DNA of 64,000 bases, taken from Deroplatys truncata (Eukaryota > Arthropoda > Insecta > Mantodea > Mantidae). Below the pieces are notes generated by a model. The model was given only the letters and a program-made list of their open reading frames with translations, had not been told where the DNA came from and searched no databases. A program made the position numbers and the translations under genes. Location of the stretch: NCBI GenBank assembly GCA_030765065.1, contig CM060980.1:58512364-58576363 (forward strand), read 5' to 3'. Below are positions 22,621 through 33,540 of this stretch, piece by piece (the first letter of the stretch is position 1; the number at the start of each line of letters is the position of its first letter).

Positions 22621-22834
22621 GTGTACCGGTACGATCGCCTCCTGGGCCTGCTCAACGCCGAGGAAGTGGTAGTGCAGACCTGCGTACCCGTGACGAACCA
22701 GGTCATGTACGTGGTGTTGAGGTAACTCCGAGGAGAGCCCCAAGGAGATCCACGCTACCAATACCGTGATTGCGGCTTACACCACGGCACACAAGTGCCT
22801 AGTGTTATTTTGTCACCTGAAGCGAAAGGTCTCC
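22621..22834 (+). pseudogene. Protein-primed family-B DNA polymerase-like fragment, right arm
   Basis: Two adjacent GC-rich open stretches lie in frames offset by one base, 22621-22725 and 22724-22834. The first reads like hydrophobic core sequence (for example LLGLLNAEEVVV and NQVMYVVL). The second contains TNTVIAAYTTAH. An N-x-x-I-A-A-x-T-T-A segment preceded by short beta-rich stretches is what I associate with the region between palm motifs B and C of Maverick/Polinton-type PolB. Codons are strongly G/C-ending, unlike all flanking DNA. A stop precedes the first stretch, the second runs into the satellite, and the catalytic Asp motifs are absent, so it is non-functional. The call is by eye and could be wrong. 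Confidence 0.55.
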
Positions 22835-24384
22835 GTGGACACGTATCGAAGCTGCAATCTGCCGTTCACGTATAGAAACAGAGGTACAGTTGCCTAACAC
22901 TAAGGTCTCCGTGGACACGTATCGAAGCTGCCATCTGACGTTCACGTATAGAAACACAGGTACAGTTGCCTAGCACTAAGGTCTCCGTGGACACGTATCG
23001 AAGCTGCAATCTGCCGTTCACGTATAGAAACAGGTATAGTTGCCTAGCACTAAGATCTCCGTGGACACGTATCGAACCTGCAATCTGCCGTTCACGTATA
23101 GAAACAGAGGTATAGTTGCCTAGCACTAGCACTAAGGTCTCCGTGGACACGTATTGAAGCTGCAATCTGCCGTTCACGTATAGAAACAGAGGTACAGTTG
23201 TCTAGCACTAAGGTCTCCGTGGACACGTATAGAAACACAGGTACAGTTGCCTAGCACTAAGGTCTCCGTGAACACGTATCGAAGCTGCAATCTGCCGTTG
23301 ACGTATAGAAACAGGTATAGCTGCCTAGCACTAAGATCTCCGTGGACACGTATCGAAGCTGCAATCTGCCGTTCACGTATAGAAACAGAGGTACAGCTGC
23401 CTAGCACTAAGGTCTCCGTGTACACGTATTGAAGCTGCAATCTGCCGTTCACGTATACAAACAGAGGTGCAGTTCCCTAGCACTAAGGTCCCCGTGGATA
23501 CGTATCGAAGCTGCAATCTGCCGTTCACGTATAGAAACAGAGGTGCAGTTGCCTAGCACTAAGGTCTCCGTGGACACGTATCGAAGCTGCAATCTGACGT
23601 TCACGTATAGAAACAGAGGTGCAGTTGCCTAGCACTAAGGTCTCCGTGGACACGTATCGAAGCTGCAATCTCCCGTTCACGTATAGAAACAGAGGTACAG
23701 TTGCCTAGCACTAAGGTCTCCGTGGACACGTATTGAAGCTGCAATCTGCCGTTCACGTATAGAAACAGAGGTGCAGTTGCCTAGCACTAAGGTCTCCGTG
23801 GATACGTATCGAAGCTGCAATCTGCCGTTCACGTATAGAAACAGAGGTGCAGTTGCCTAGCACTAAGGTCTCCGTGGACACGTATCGAAGCTGCAATCTG
23901 CCGTTCACGTATAGAAACAGAGGTACAGTTGCCTAGCACTAAGGTCTCCGTGGACACGTATCCAAGCTGCAATCTGCCGTTCACGTATAGAAACAGAGGT
24001 ACAGTTGCCTAGCACTAAGGTCTCCGTGGACACGTATCGAAGCTGCAATCTGCCGTTCACGTATAGAAACAGAGGTGCAGTTGCCTAGCGCTAAGGTCTC
24101 CGTGGACACGTATCGAAGCTGCAATCTGCCGTTCACGTATAGAAACAGAGGTGCAGTTGCCTAGCACTAAGGTCTCCGTGGACACGTATCGAAGCTGCAA
24201 TCTGCCGTTCACGTATAGAAACAGAGGTACAGTTGCCTAGCACTAAGGTCTCCGTGGACACGTATCGAAGCTGCAATCTGCCGTTCACGTATAGAAACAG
24301 AGGTACAGTTGCCTAGCACTAAGGTCTCCGTGGACACGTATCGAAGCTGCCATCTGACGTTCACGTATAGAAACACAGGTACAG
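22826..24384 (-). repeat. 76-bp satellite array, right arm (about 20 units)
   Basis: Reverse complement of the left array but 532 bp shorter. The marker variants TATCCAAGC and CTAGCGCTAAG occur only once each here (near 23960 and 24088), against twice on the left. The shortened unit is also present (near 23225). Confidence 0.95.
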
Positions 24385-24841
24385 TTGCTGACTTTTTAAA
24401 AACTCAATATTCTTGGTATATAGAGGCTTATTATGAGGTGATACATCCATTTATATGAATTTTCACGATCCACCACTGCACGATTTCTACCATCGCCAAT
24501 AAAAATGCATTTAAAAGATTTTACCGCTGACGTACATCCGCTCTCAGGCTCTTTTTACACATAGATCAGCCACACACGTTTTCTGTACGTAAGGCTGCAC
24601 ATGGGAAATGACTGTTTGCAGACTTCAGTTATTCCTGATGTTATTAGTGCAAATATTAAAACTGAGTATTGTGTGTAGTGCTTTTGTGTTGTGCCAGTGC
24701 ATACGTGTTATGTAAAATGTAAAGAATTAAATAAAAATCAGCAGATACTTCCTTTCTAAGGAGTAACACCAACTGTTGAATATAGATTCTCAAAGTGCTA
24801 CGTTCGTACGACCTCTACCCTCTATATCTTATAGGTGAGTA
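24385..24841. other. Unclassified AT-rich segment, right arm
   Basis: Mirror of 19121-19580. It begins 'tgactttttaaaaactcaatattc' right after the satellite; no family recognised. Confidence 0.5.
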
Positions 24842-27266
24842 CGAAAGTATGTAGATCGCGTTAAAATACACAACTTATGTCATATACATCTTTATTGTTG
24901 AGTGAACCGTTTTCGAGATATTGCTTGTTATTTACTTAAATTTTCCAATAGTTATTTTCTCAAATGGGAATTCGTTATTCATTTTTTTTTTTTGTCTTTG
25001 ATATGCAAAGAGTATTAATCTGTGGCAAAAAGAATGGTACTGCACATAGCAACCAGCTATTAAGAGATATGTATGTGCTTAAAGGCTACTGTTTTTCTAT
25101 ATTCCCCTTGTAAATATATTTTCCCTACATCTACAACAAAATTAGCAATAAAACAGAGTTTGCAAATGTTTATCTCGATTAACATGAACTAGATGGGGAA
25201 TAAGCGTTTGTAAAAATACTTTGTACAAGAGATGAGAAAAGTCATGTGAGTGTTACACATCAGATTTTTTTTATGTGTTTCAGTGGGTGAATAATAATTA
25301 GTTTTGTTGGTATCGTTATCACAGTACTGTTTCACTTGTGAAATCCCGTTCTCTTTGTATTAAAAAAAATGGCTCTAACGATTTTGATGAAAAATATCGT
25401 ATGTTTAATATAATGTCGTGAGAAATGAAATGTATATCTCGAATTTTCTGGGAATGTCTCCAAAAGTATTCTTCATTGTGAACGTCTTTTTCATAACTGA
25501 AAAACCGTAAGAGATAGACAAAATTTTACTACACAAAAAATGTAGATCGCGTTAAAATACACATCTTATGTAATATACATTTTTGTTGTTGAGTGAACCG
25601 TTTTCGAGATATTGTTTGTTAATTTTCCAATATTTATTTTCTCAAATGCGACTTCGTTATTCATTTTTTTTTGTCTTTGATATGCAAACAGTATTAATCT
25701 GTGGCAAAAAGAATGGTGTTGCACATAGCAACCAGCTATTAAGAGATATGTATGTGCTTAAAGGCTACTGTTTTTCTATATTCCCCTTGTAAATATATTT
25801 TCCCCTACATCTACAAGAAAATTAGCAATAAAATAGAGTTTGCAAATGTTTATCTCGATTAACATGAACTAGATGGAGCATAAGCGTTTGTAAAAATACT
25901 TTGTACAAGAGTAGAGAACGTCATGTGAGTGTTACACATCAGATTTTTTTTTTTTTATACAAGAAAATTAGCAATAAAATAGATTTTGCAAATGTTTATC
26001 TCGATTAACATGAACTAGATGGGGAATAAGCGTTTGTAAAAATACTTTGTACAAGAGTTGAGAAAGTCATGTGAGTGTTACACATCAGATTTTTTTTTTT
26101 GTTTCAGTGGTATCGTTATCACAGTACTGTTTCACTTGTGAAATCCCGTTCTCTTTGTATTAAAAAATGGCTCTAACGATTTTGATGAAAATATCATATA
26201 TTTAAGATAATGTCGAGAGAAATGAAATGTATATCTCGAATTTTCTGGGAATGTCTCCAAAAGAATTCTTCATTGTGAACGACTTTTTCATAACTGATAA
26301 ACCGTAAGAGATAGACAAAAGTTTGCTACACAAAAAATGTAGATCGCGTTAAAATACACAACTTATGCCATATACATTTATTTTGTTGAGTGAACCGTTT
26401 TTCGAGATATTGCTTGTTATTTCCTTTAAATTTTCCAATATTTATACTTTTTCTCAAATGCGTTATTCATTTTTACTTTCTCTACTACGTATAGTAAGTA
26501 GGGGAAGTATTGCATTCCACCCAAAAATTCGTTACCGAGATTTCACTGGAAATACATGTTTTGAGAATCTCTGAATCCAAAAAAAAAAAAGCATTTTTGG
26601 AAACATGTCCGTGTGTGTGTCTGTCTGTGTGTCTGTGTGTCTGTGAACAGCATAACTCAAAAACGAACAGTCGGATAAACACCAAACTTGGTATTTAGGT
26701 TCAGTATCTTCCAGAGATGCGACACGAAGGTTTTCAAGAAAATCCCCCCACCCCAGACTACCCTTTACATGGAACATTTTTCGAAAATTTTAATTTTCTC
26801 AAAAACGGCTCTAACGATTTTGATTAAAACATCATATGTTTAAGATATTGTCATGTCAAATAAAATGTATATCTCGAATTTTCTGGGAATGTCTCCAAAA
26901 ATATTCTTCATTGTGAACGACTTTTTTGCATAACTGGTAAACCATAAGAGATAGACAAAATTTTACTACACAAAAAATGTAGATCGCGTTAAAATACACA
27001 ACTTATGTCATATACGTTTCTTTTGTTGAGTGAACCGTTTTCGAGATATTGCTTGTTATTTCCTTAAATTTTCCAATACTTATACTTTTTCTCAAATTCG
27101 TTTATTCATTTTTTTTATGTCCTGAACATGCAAACAGAATGGAATTCGCCACATAGCAACCAGCGTTAAAATATTTGACTATCGCTTAAAAGCTACCAAT
27201 TAGATTGTACAAGAGTAGAGAAAGTTATGTGAGTGTAACAAATCAGTTTTTTTTTTACGCTACTAT

Positions 27267-27313
<47 letters not shown>

Positions 27314-27632
27314 CGCGAGTACGTGCCTAGGAACCGTGCGCCACAAGCCAAAACGACGTCGTTATAGAAAAACTTTATCAATTGCCTACCGGCCAGGGAC
27401 AACCGCTAAAAAACCTGAAAAAAGCTCTAAGAGTATTCTAACGCTTACCGATCTGGAAAACCCTTGAAAACAAGATAGTACACTTTTGAGATATTGCTTG
27501 TTATTTCCTTAAATTTTTCAATACTTTTTTACTTTCTCTACTACGTATAGTAAGTAGGGGAAGTATTGCATTCCGCCCAAAAATTCGATACCGAGATTTC
27601 ACCGGAAATACACGTTTTGAGACCTCCTGAAT

Positions 27633-27642
<10 letters not shown>
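24842..27642 (+). repeat. Nested and partly tandem Rep-A pieces, right arm
   Basis: Mirror of 16320-19120. The Rep-A copies therefore predate, or were duplicated together with, formation of the palindrome. Confidence 0.85.
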
Positions 27643-27664
<22 letters not shown>

Positions 27665-28070
27665 CATTTTTGGAAACATGTCCGTGTGTGTGTGCCTGTC
27701 TGTGTGTCTGTCTGTCTCTCTGTGTGTGTGTGTGTGTGTGTGTGCGCGCCAGTACGTGCCTAGTATCCGTGCGCCGACAAGGTAAAACTTCATCATTTGC
27801 CTACCGGGCAGGGACAACCGCTAAAAACCTGAGAAAACCTCCAAAATTAGAAACGCCTTCGTCAACCAGTACAGAAAACGCCTACCAACCAGGGAAAACC
27901 TATGAAAAAGCAGAAAGAGCTTGAATTTGTTTACCATCCGCAGAAAACTCCCAAAAAAAAAAAAAAAAAAAAAAAACTAGTCATTTTAAAAAAAAAAAAG
28001 GAAAAAGACGAATAATATAAGTATGGTAGAAACAGCTTGCATTCGTCTACCAACCAGAGAAAACCCCCGA
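27271..28070. repeat. Microsatellites and SINE-C-like motifs, right arm
   Basis: Mirror of 15893-16691: a GT/GC tract at 27271-27318, a GT/CTGT tract near 27683-27745, A runs near 27635-27663 and 27953-27976, and the same degenerate SINE-C-like motifs. Confidence 0.8.
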
Positions 28071-28274
28071 AACACTAGTTATTTAAAATTGCTGATGAGT
28101 TCTGGATAGGCTTTTGCAAATGTTGTTGGTAGCAAAACTTGCCTTTTCCATCACCTCCAACATACCCCACTCCCACACCTTTTTTTCTTTCCACCAATCA
28201 TAATCTCTCTTATTCTCGCCAATCAGCAACTTTCATTTGTTCCTTTCCACCAATAACATCACTTCTTATTCCCA

Positions 28275-28296
28275 CCAATCACAACTTCACACGTCA
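28275..28296 (+). promoter_or_regulatory. TGACGT/CCAAT module 4, right arm
   Basis: Mirror of 15667-15688. On the plus strand it is followed by 'tttttatccctcg' and CGCCATCTT, a YY1-like core. Confidence 0.55.
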
Positions 28297-28798
28297 CTTT
28301 CTGTTATACTTTTTATCCCTCGTTCGCCATCTTTCCCCCTCTTTCAGACCCCAACCGCCGCACAGTCAACACCTCGCCGCTCCTTAACCTCAACTTCGTG
28401 CCTCCGCCATCTTATTTAGTTCACATTTTTACCACCGCGCCTCTCATCTCTCAACCAGATTGCCTGCAAGAACAGATCTCGTTCATTCGCACCTCGACGG
28501 TTGCCTCGGCAGCAGCTACTGCCAACACCTACGTCGTACACGTTTTTGACCGCTTTCGACCGGCTTGAGAACCCTGCTCCTACGTACGCTAGCGACCATC
28601 ACGATGGTCCAGTACCAGGTTTTGGTATAGTTAAATTACGCCTCTGCAAAGGGTGTCTGTACCGCTTTAAAAACCTAGGTATATCAGTGCGTAGTGATGT
28701 TGGTTGATCTTAAAGCTGGTTAAGCATTTTCAAAAACAGTTTGCTTTTATTTTTCCGCCTCGCGTGCCGCGCTTTTGGTGACGCATCCACACCGGTAA

Positions 28799-28807
28799 CA
28801 GGTAAGT
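28799..28807 (+). promoter_or_regulatory. Consensus 5' splice-site-like motif CAGGTAAGT (inner repeat)
   Basis: A perfect CAG|GTAAGT lies about 510 nt downstream of module 4 in the same outward orientation. The mirror lies on the minus strand of the left arm near 15156-15164. Whether it is used is unknown. Confidence 0.35.
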
Positions 28808-29397
28808 AACACACGCATAATTATTTTTCGGACCTGCTTGGCGTAGGAATATATCCTTTCGTGTTTTCGTACTGTAACCTCAAACCTCCTTACCCTCCTC
28901 TTGCGTCCGCCATCTTGTTTAGTTCTCACCGCATCTCCTTGTCGCAAACCCTCCGCCATTTTTAGTTCCCGCTATTTTAACCTCAAAATCTACTCTTCTA
29001 ACCTCTTGCTACCGCCATCTTCTTTTAGTTCCCATTCTCACCACCGCATCTCCTTACCCCCACCTCTTGCGACCGCCATGTTCACCACTAACCTCCAAAT
29101 TTCCTCGTCCTTAAACCTCTTGTCTCAACCACCTTGTTTAGTTCCCATTTTCGCCACCGCATCTCATATCGCCCCATCTCTCTATCCACTCAAGAAAACT
29201 ACCATCCAACGTTCAAAAATTGCTGATCAGTTCACGACAGGCTTTTGCAAATCTTGTTGCTAGCAAAACTTACCTTTCCCATCACCTCCAACATACCCCA
29301 TTCCTTTTTCTTTCCACCAATCATAACCTCTCTTATTCTTACCAATCAGCAACTTTCATTTGCTCCTTTCCACCAATAAAATCACTTCTTATTCCCA

Positions 29398-29419
29398 CCA
29401 ATCACAACTTCACACGTCA
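29398..29419 (+). promoter_or_regulatory. TGACGT/CCAAT module 3, right arm
   Basis: Mirror of 14544-14565, with three CCAAT boxes upstream on the plus strand and 'tttttatccctcg' downstream. Confidence 0.55.
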
Positions 29420-29862
29420 CTTTCTGTTACACTTTTTATCCCTCGCTCCCCATCTTTTCCCTCTTTCAGTCCCGACCTCCGCACAGACAACACCTCGCCG
29501 CTGCTCACATCTCCGAACCAAATTGCCGGCGAGAACAGATCTCGTTTATTCACACCTCGACGGTTGACTCGACAGCAGCTACTGCGAACACCTACGTCGT
29601 ACACGTTTTTGACCGCTTTCGACCGGCTTGAGAACCCTGCTCCTACGTACGCTAGCGTCCATCACGATGGTCCAGTACCAGGTTTTTGGTATAGTTAAAT
29701 TACGCCTCTGCAAAGGGTGTCTGTACCGCTTTAAAAACCTAGGTATATCAGTGCGTAGTGATGTTGGTTGATCTTAAAGCTGGTTAAGCATTTTCAAAAA
29801 CAGTTTGCTTTTATTTTTCCGCCTCGCGTGCCGCGCTTTTGGTGACGCATCCACACCGGTAA

Positions 29863-29871
29863 CAGGTAAGT
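29863..29871 (+). promoter_or_regulatory. Consensus 5' splice-site-like motif CAGGTAAGT (outer repeat)
   Basis: Second copy, in the next 1.06-kb repeat and at the equivalent distance from module 3. The mirror is near 14092-14100 on the minus strand. Confidence 0.35.
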
Positions 29872-30469
29872 ACCACACGCATAATTATTTTTCGGACCTG
29901 CTTGGCGTAGGAATATATCCTTTCGTGTTTTCGTACTGTAACCTCAAATCTCCTTACCCTCCTCTTGCGACCGCCATCTTGTTTAGTTCTCACCGCATCT
30001 CCTTGTCGTAGACCCTCCGCCATTTTTAGTTCCCACTATTTTAACCTCAAAATCTACTCTTCTAAAACTCTTGCTACCCCCATCTTCTTTTAGTTCCCAT
30101 TCTCACCACTGCATCTCCTTACCCCCACCTCTTGCGACCGCCGTGTTCACCACTAACCTCCAAATTTCCTCGTCCTTAAACCTCTTGTCTCAACAACCTT
30201 GTCTAGTCCCCATTTTCGCCACCGCATCTCATATCGCCCCCATCTCTCTATCCACTCAAGAAAACTACCATCCGACGTTCAAAAATTGCTGATCAGTTCA
30301 AGACAGGCTTTTGCAAATCTTGCTGCTAGCAAAACTCACCTTTCCCATCACCTCCAACATACCCCACTCCCACACCTTTTTCTTTCCACCAATCATAATC
30401 CCTCTTATTCTTACCAATCAACAACTCTCATTTGCTCCTTTCCACCAATAAAATCACTTCTTACTCCCA

Positions 30470-30491
30470 CCAATCACAACTTCACACGTCA
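30470..30491 (+). promoter_or_regulatory. TGACGT/CCAAT module 2, right arm
   Basis: Mirror of 13472-13493, with the same upstream CCAAT cluster and downstream TA-rich motif. Confidence 0.55.
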
Positions 30492-30648
30492 CTTTCCTTT
30501 ACACTTTTTATCCCTCGCTCCCCATCTTTACCCCTCTTTCAGTACCGACCTCCGCACAGACAACACCTCGCCACCCAGCTCCTCTCCATCACGCGACCTC
30601 CATACTCCTCCATCTCCCTTCCTCCATCTCCCACCCCAAATTAACGAA

Positions 30649-30670
30649 CCAATCAAAACACTCCACGTCA
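30649..30670 (+). promoter_or_regulatory. TGACGT/CCAAT module 1, right arm
   Basis: Mirror of 13293-13314. It is the outermost module, about 20 bp inside the terminal hairpin. Confidence 0.55.
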
Positions 30671-30691
30671 CTTCCTCAATTCTTTCAACTC

Positions 30692-30840
30692 GTCCCGGAT
30701 GAGCCAACCGATTTAACGATAATCCTAACGCTCAGGGCGCTTTTCAAACTTACCGCCGCCGCCGTCGCACGCAGCGACACTAGCGACACTAGCGCCCCTA
30801 GCGGCAGGATTATCGTTAAAACAATTGGCTCATCCGGGAC
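30692..30840. repeat. Right terminal hairpin (149 bp)
   Basis: This is the exact mirror of 13123-13271, again starting GTCCCGGATGAGCC and ending GGCTCATCCGGGAC, 10 bp from the right tip. Confidence 0.9.
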
Positions 30841-30850
30841 TAATACTACT

Positions 30851-30856
30851 GGTACT
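30851..30856. repeat. Right 6-bp target-site duplication GGTACT
   Basis: Matches 13107-13112 exactly. The Rep-A sequence continues from here. Confidence 0.9.
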
Positions 30857-31065
30857 TAACTTATCGTTTTCAGTTATGCTGTTCACAGAAACACACTCAC
30901 ATATGCACGCACACACACACCGACGGAACTTTTTCTAAAACTGCTTTTCTGGATTCAGAGGACTCAAAACACGTATTTGCGGTGAAATCTCAATGTCAAA
31001 TTTTTGTATGGAGTACAATAACTTACTCTACTTACTTGGTACGTGATAAAGAAAGTAATAACATG
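30857..31065 (-). repeat. Rep-A copy 2, right part, after the palindrome
   Basis: It continues the reverse Rep-A interrupted at 13112: 'cagttatgctgttcacagaa', an AC microsatellite near 30890-30920, 'ggattcagaggactcaaaacacg', 'ggtgaaatctcaatgtc' and a decayed 'gataaagaaagtaa' end. Confidence 0.85.
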
Positions 31066-31680
31066 TTTAGCTGTTAAGCAAACCTGCAATCATTCTTGAG
31101 ACCACGTGGACCAGTTTATTGTTATATTAAATTATTTTATTCGTATATGTAGGTTAAACGCAAGTAATTTTAAAGTTGTGTCAGCACTTTCACGTCTAGA
31201 TCGCTTCCTCTTCAATGTTCAGTGTATTTATAAAATTAATGGAATCCAACAAACTTCAAATCTTACCAGAATGTGTATATAACGATGCATGCAGGCATAA
31301 TGTTGTAATGAGGATTGAATTTACAAACATTTATTATATACCCAAAAGAAATTTCATCCCATATTGATAAATGATCGGCAAAGTAGTAGTATTTTATTTA
31401 CTGAAATTCTAAGGCAACCGTTTAGAGAAGATTCTTAAATAGTTCGAAAGAACAGCTAATGCATTCACAACCGTGCTATATTGGTATACTCTACTACGTA
31501 ATGCTGTAGCATAATGACTTGGAACGAATTAGAAATAACTATGATGATAGCAATTAATTGTGTTCATTGCAATTTTTTTCTAATTCTCTTAATGCCATCA
31601 CTGTATCTAGGATATCTAATCAAACACCTTGTGCGCTATTGCGTAAAATGGATTTATCTATGATAAATTATTTAATTGTC
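31066..31680. other. AT-rich stretch, no recognised feature
   Basis: No coding, RNA or repeat signal could be supported. Confidence 0.5.
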
Positions 31681-32545
31681 AATTTTATTTTCTCTACTGC
31701 TTACGATAGCAAGTAGAGGAGGTAGTGCATTGCACCCAAAAATTAAATACCATGATTTCACCGAAAATACACGTTTTGAGACTCCCTGAACCCCCCAAAA
31801 ATGTATATTTTAGAACAAAGCATGCGTATATGTTTGTGTGTGCGCGCGCGCGCGTGTGTGTCTGTCTGTGAAAAGCATAACTTAAAAACGAAAAGTCAGT
31901 CGAATACCAAATTTATTATTTTAAATTCGGGTTTTTCATAGAAGCAACACAAAGATTTTTAAGACAATCCTCCCACACAAAACTACACTTTACAAGGAAT
32001 TTTTTTTTTGTAATTTTTAATTTTCTGAAGTATGTCTCTAATGTTTTATTAAAATAGCACATGTTTTGATATTTACATTACAAATAAAACATGTATCTTG
32101 AATTTACTGAAAGTAGACTGTGAAGTCCTCTTTATTCCAATGAATTTTGTATAATTGGTAAACCGTAAGAGATGGACAAAAACTTACGCCACAAAATAGA
32201 TATCGTTAAAACGCACAGTTTATTTCAAATAAATATTTTTGTGGCTTTAACGATTTCCGAGATATTCCTTGTTATCGCTTTAATTGTCGGATACTTAGTC
32301 TCTTTTCAAGGAGTAAGTCGCAATTTGTTTTTTTCTCTTTGTCATGTAAAGAGACCGAAAGTTCAAAGCCATCATATAGCGACCCACCTTTAAAAGATTT
32401 GAATATCGCTTGAGCCGAGTATTCTCCTTATGCCTGCAACCAAATGCATAATAAACCATTCTTACAAATGTTAAACTTGATTAACATTTGTCCAGTTAGT
32501 CTGTTCCTTGTGATAACAAACTTGTACTTTCTTTGTTCTGAGTCG
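31681..32545 (+). repeat. Rep-A copy (diverged)
   Basis: It has the head 'tttctctactgcttacgatagcaag', 'cacccaaaaattaaata', a TG/CG microsatellite near 31835-31868, and the full middle and tail. It is one of the more diverged copies. Confidence 0.85.
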
Positions 32546-33319
32546 TTATTCCTTTATCTGTGACCTGAGTAGTGGATAAAATGGCGGCAGATGAAACTGA
32601 ATTCCAAGGGCCGGACGAAATTCTGGAAACTGCAGCAAGGATAACATTAGAATTGCTATACAAAAACACTCCAGAAAACTGTACGGTATAGCATACGAAT
32701 ATAATAATACATTGACTGGCTTAAGATAAGCACTGCTATACTCTTCCCGAAATAAGAAATACACTTGAGGTAAATAAAGACGAGAGGCAGCCCCAAGCAC
32801 GTGATCACAGTGAATGCTCTCATTGGCTGCTGACCGTAACACTTAGCCTAAGAGTGGAAAATAGATCTCGTTTTTTCTTTATGTTATTACTTTTAAAATG
32901 CCCTAATGGATACCTTTAATAATTTCATTGAAATGTGCTATATTTTCAGGTTATTTTGAAATAGAAACCAATCATTCATTGAAAATGAGCAATTATCATA
33001 CACACGCTGTGCACGTGTTGCGCGGAGTAATATAAAGATGTGCTTCTTAGAGGTGATCCAGTATAGCGAATCAATAAAACATCAATACATCGATATTCTC
33101 CTGCACACGTCTGTTGATATTGCTCTAGTTGTCATTTCCCTTAGCTGCATCTAGGCCTGGAATCAATATGGTATTTTTATTGTTAGCTTACAGATTTTAG
33201 GGCTGTCAAAATAAAAACAAACAATGTAGCCAAATATTTTAAAAGTGATTTCATTTTACTCGTAAGATTGCTATACGCAAAACAAAGGCTGTTTTTAACA
33301 CTTGTATCTTAAATATTTT
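32546..33319. other. Unassigned stretch
   Basis: No feature could be supported. Open frames here are short and antisense to nothing recognisable. Confidence 0.45.
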
Positions 33320-33540
33320 ACTCTCTGGATTGTAGGATTTTTAACGTTGATTTTTCATTAACTTTTACATTGAAGACACTCACATGAACTCCCGTATTCA
33401 TACTACCAGACTCTAGGAGCATAAGGAATGAATGACTTTGTATAAAGAAAAATTCCCCTAGCCAGAATTCCAACCTGGGACCTCTGTGTTGAGAAGTCTT
33501 GAGCGCTAACCACTCGACCACAGAGGCAGCCTAAGAGTTG
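33320..33540 (-). repeat. tRNA-headed SINE, family G copy 1
   Basis: On the minus strand it starts GGCTGCCTCTGTGGTCGAGT, with an A-box-like TGGTCGAGTGGTTAGC and a B-box-like GGTTGGAATTC, then a body reaching into the 33320s. The head is shared with 60800-61010. The anticodon arm does not fold convincingly, so it is a SINE and not a tRNA gene. Confidence 0.75.

Larger units (their letters stand above)
28083..30573. repeat. About 1.06-kb direct repeats, right arm (2.4 copies)
   Basis: Mirror of 13390-15880. Read on the plus strand, each unit runs outward: inverted-CCAAT cluster, TGACGT motif reversed, 'tttttatccctcg', 'cgccatctt', then about 500 nt later a perfect CAG|GTAAGT. The 167-codon frame at 30199-30702 is a read-through of this repeat and I do not treat it as a gene. 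Confidence 0.85.
13113..30850. mobile_element. 17.7-kb palindromic insertion, Maverick/Polinton-like, probably non-autonomous
   Basis: Seen: one nearly perfect inverted repeat with arms of 9,121 and 8,590 bp around a 27-nt loop, ends 5'-AGTAGTATTAG...CTAATACTACT-3', and 6-bp TSDs. Arm coordinates mirror exactly in the outer 2.6 kb (left plus right = 43963). They then shift by a few bases at homopolymers and by 532 bp inside the satellite. Known: Mavericks/Polintons are usually 15-20 kb, make 6-bp TSDs and have long terminal inverted repeats beginning 5'-AG. Inferred: this is a derivative in which one end has been copied in inverted orientation and every coding gene is lost except a broken PolB trace. 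Alternatives are a giant foldback transposon of another class, or (less likely) an assembly fold-back. Confidence 0.75.
22261..30850 (-). repeat. Right arm of the palindrome
   Basis: This 8,590-bp arm is the reverse complement of the left arm. Small differences sit at A/T homopolymers (for example near 27635-27663 and 22332-22354) and at an extra G near 22264-22267. The major difference is the shorter satellite array. Confidence 0.95.

Noticed and set aside
19581..24384. CRISPR-like array
   Set aside because: Units are contiguous 76-bp tandem repeats without unique spacers, in eukaryotic DNA.
30199..30702. 167-codon Ser/Pro/His-rich protein gene
   Set aside because: No ATG start; the frame runs through CCAAT-type and 1.06-kb repeats, has low complexity and is mirrored in the other arm.
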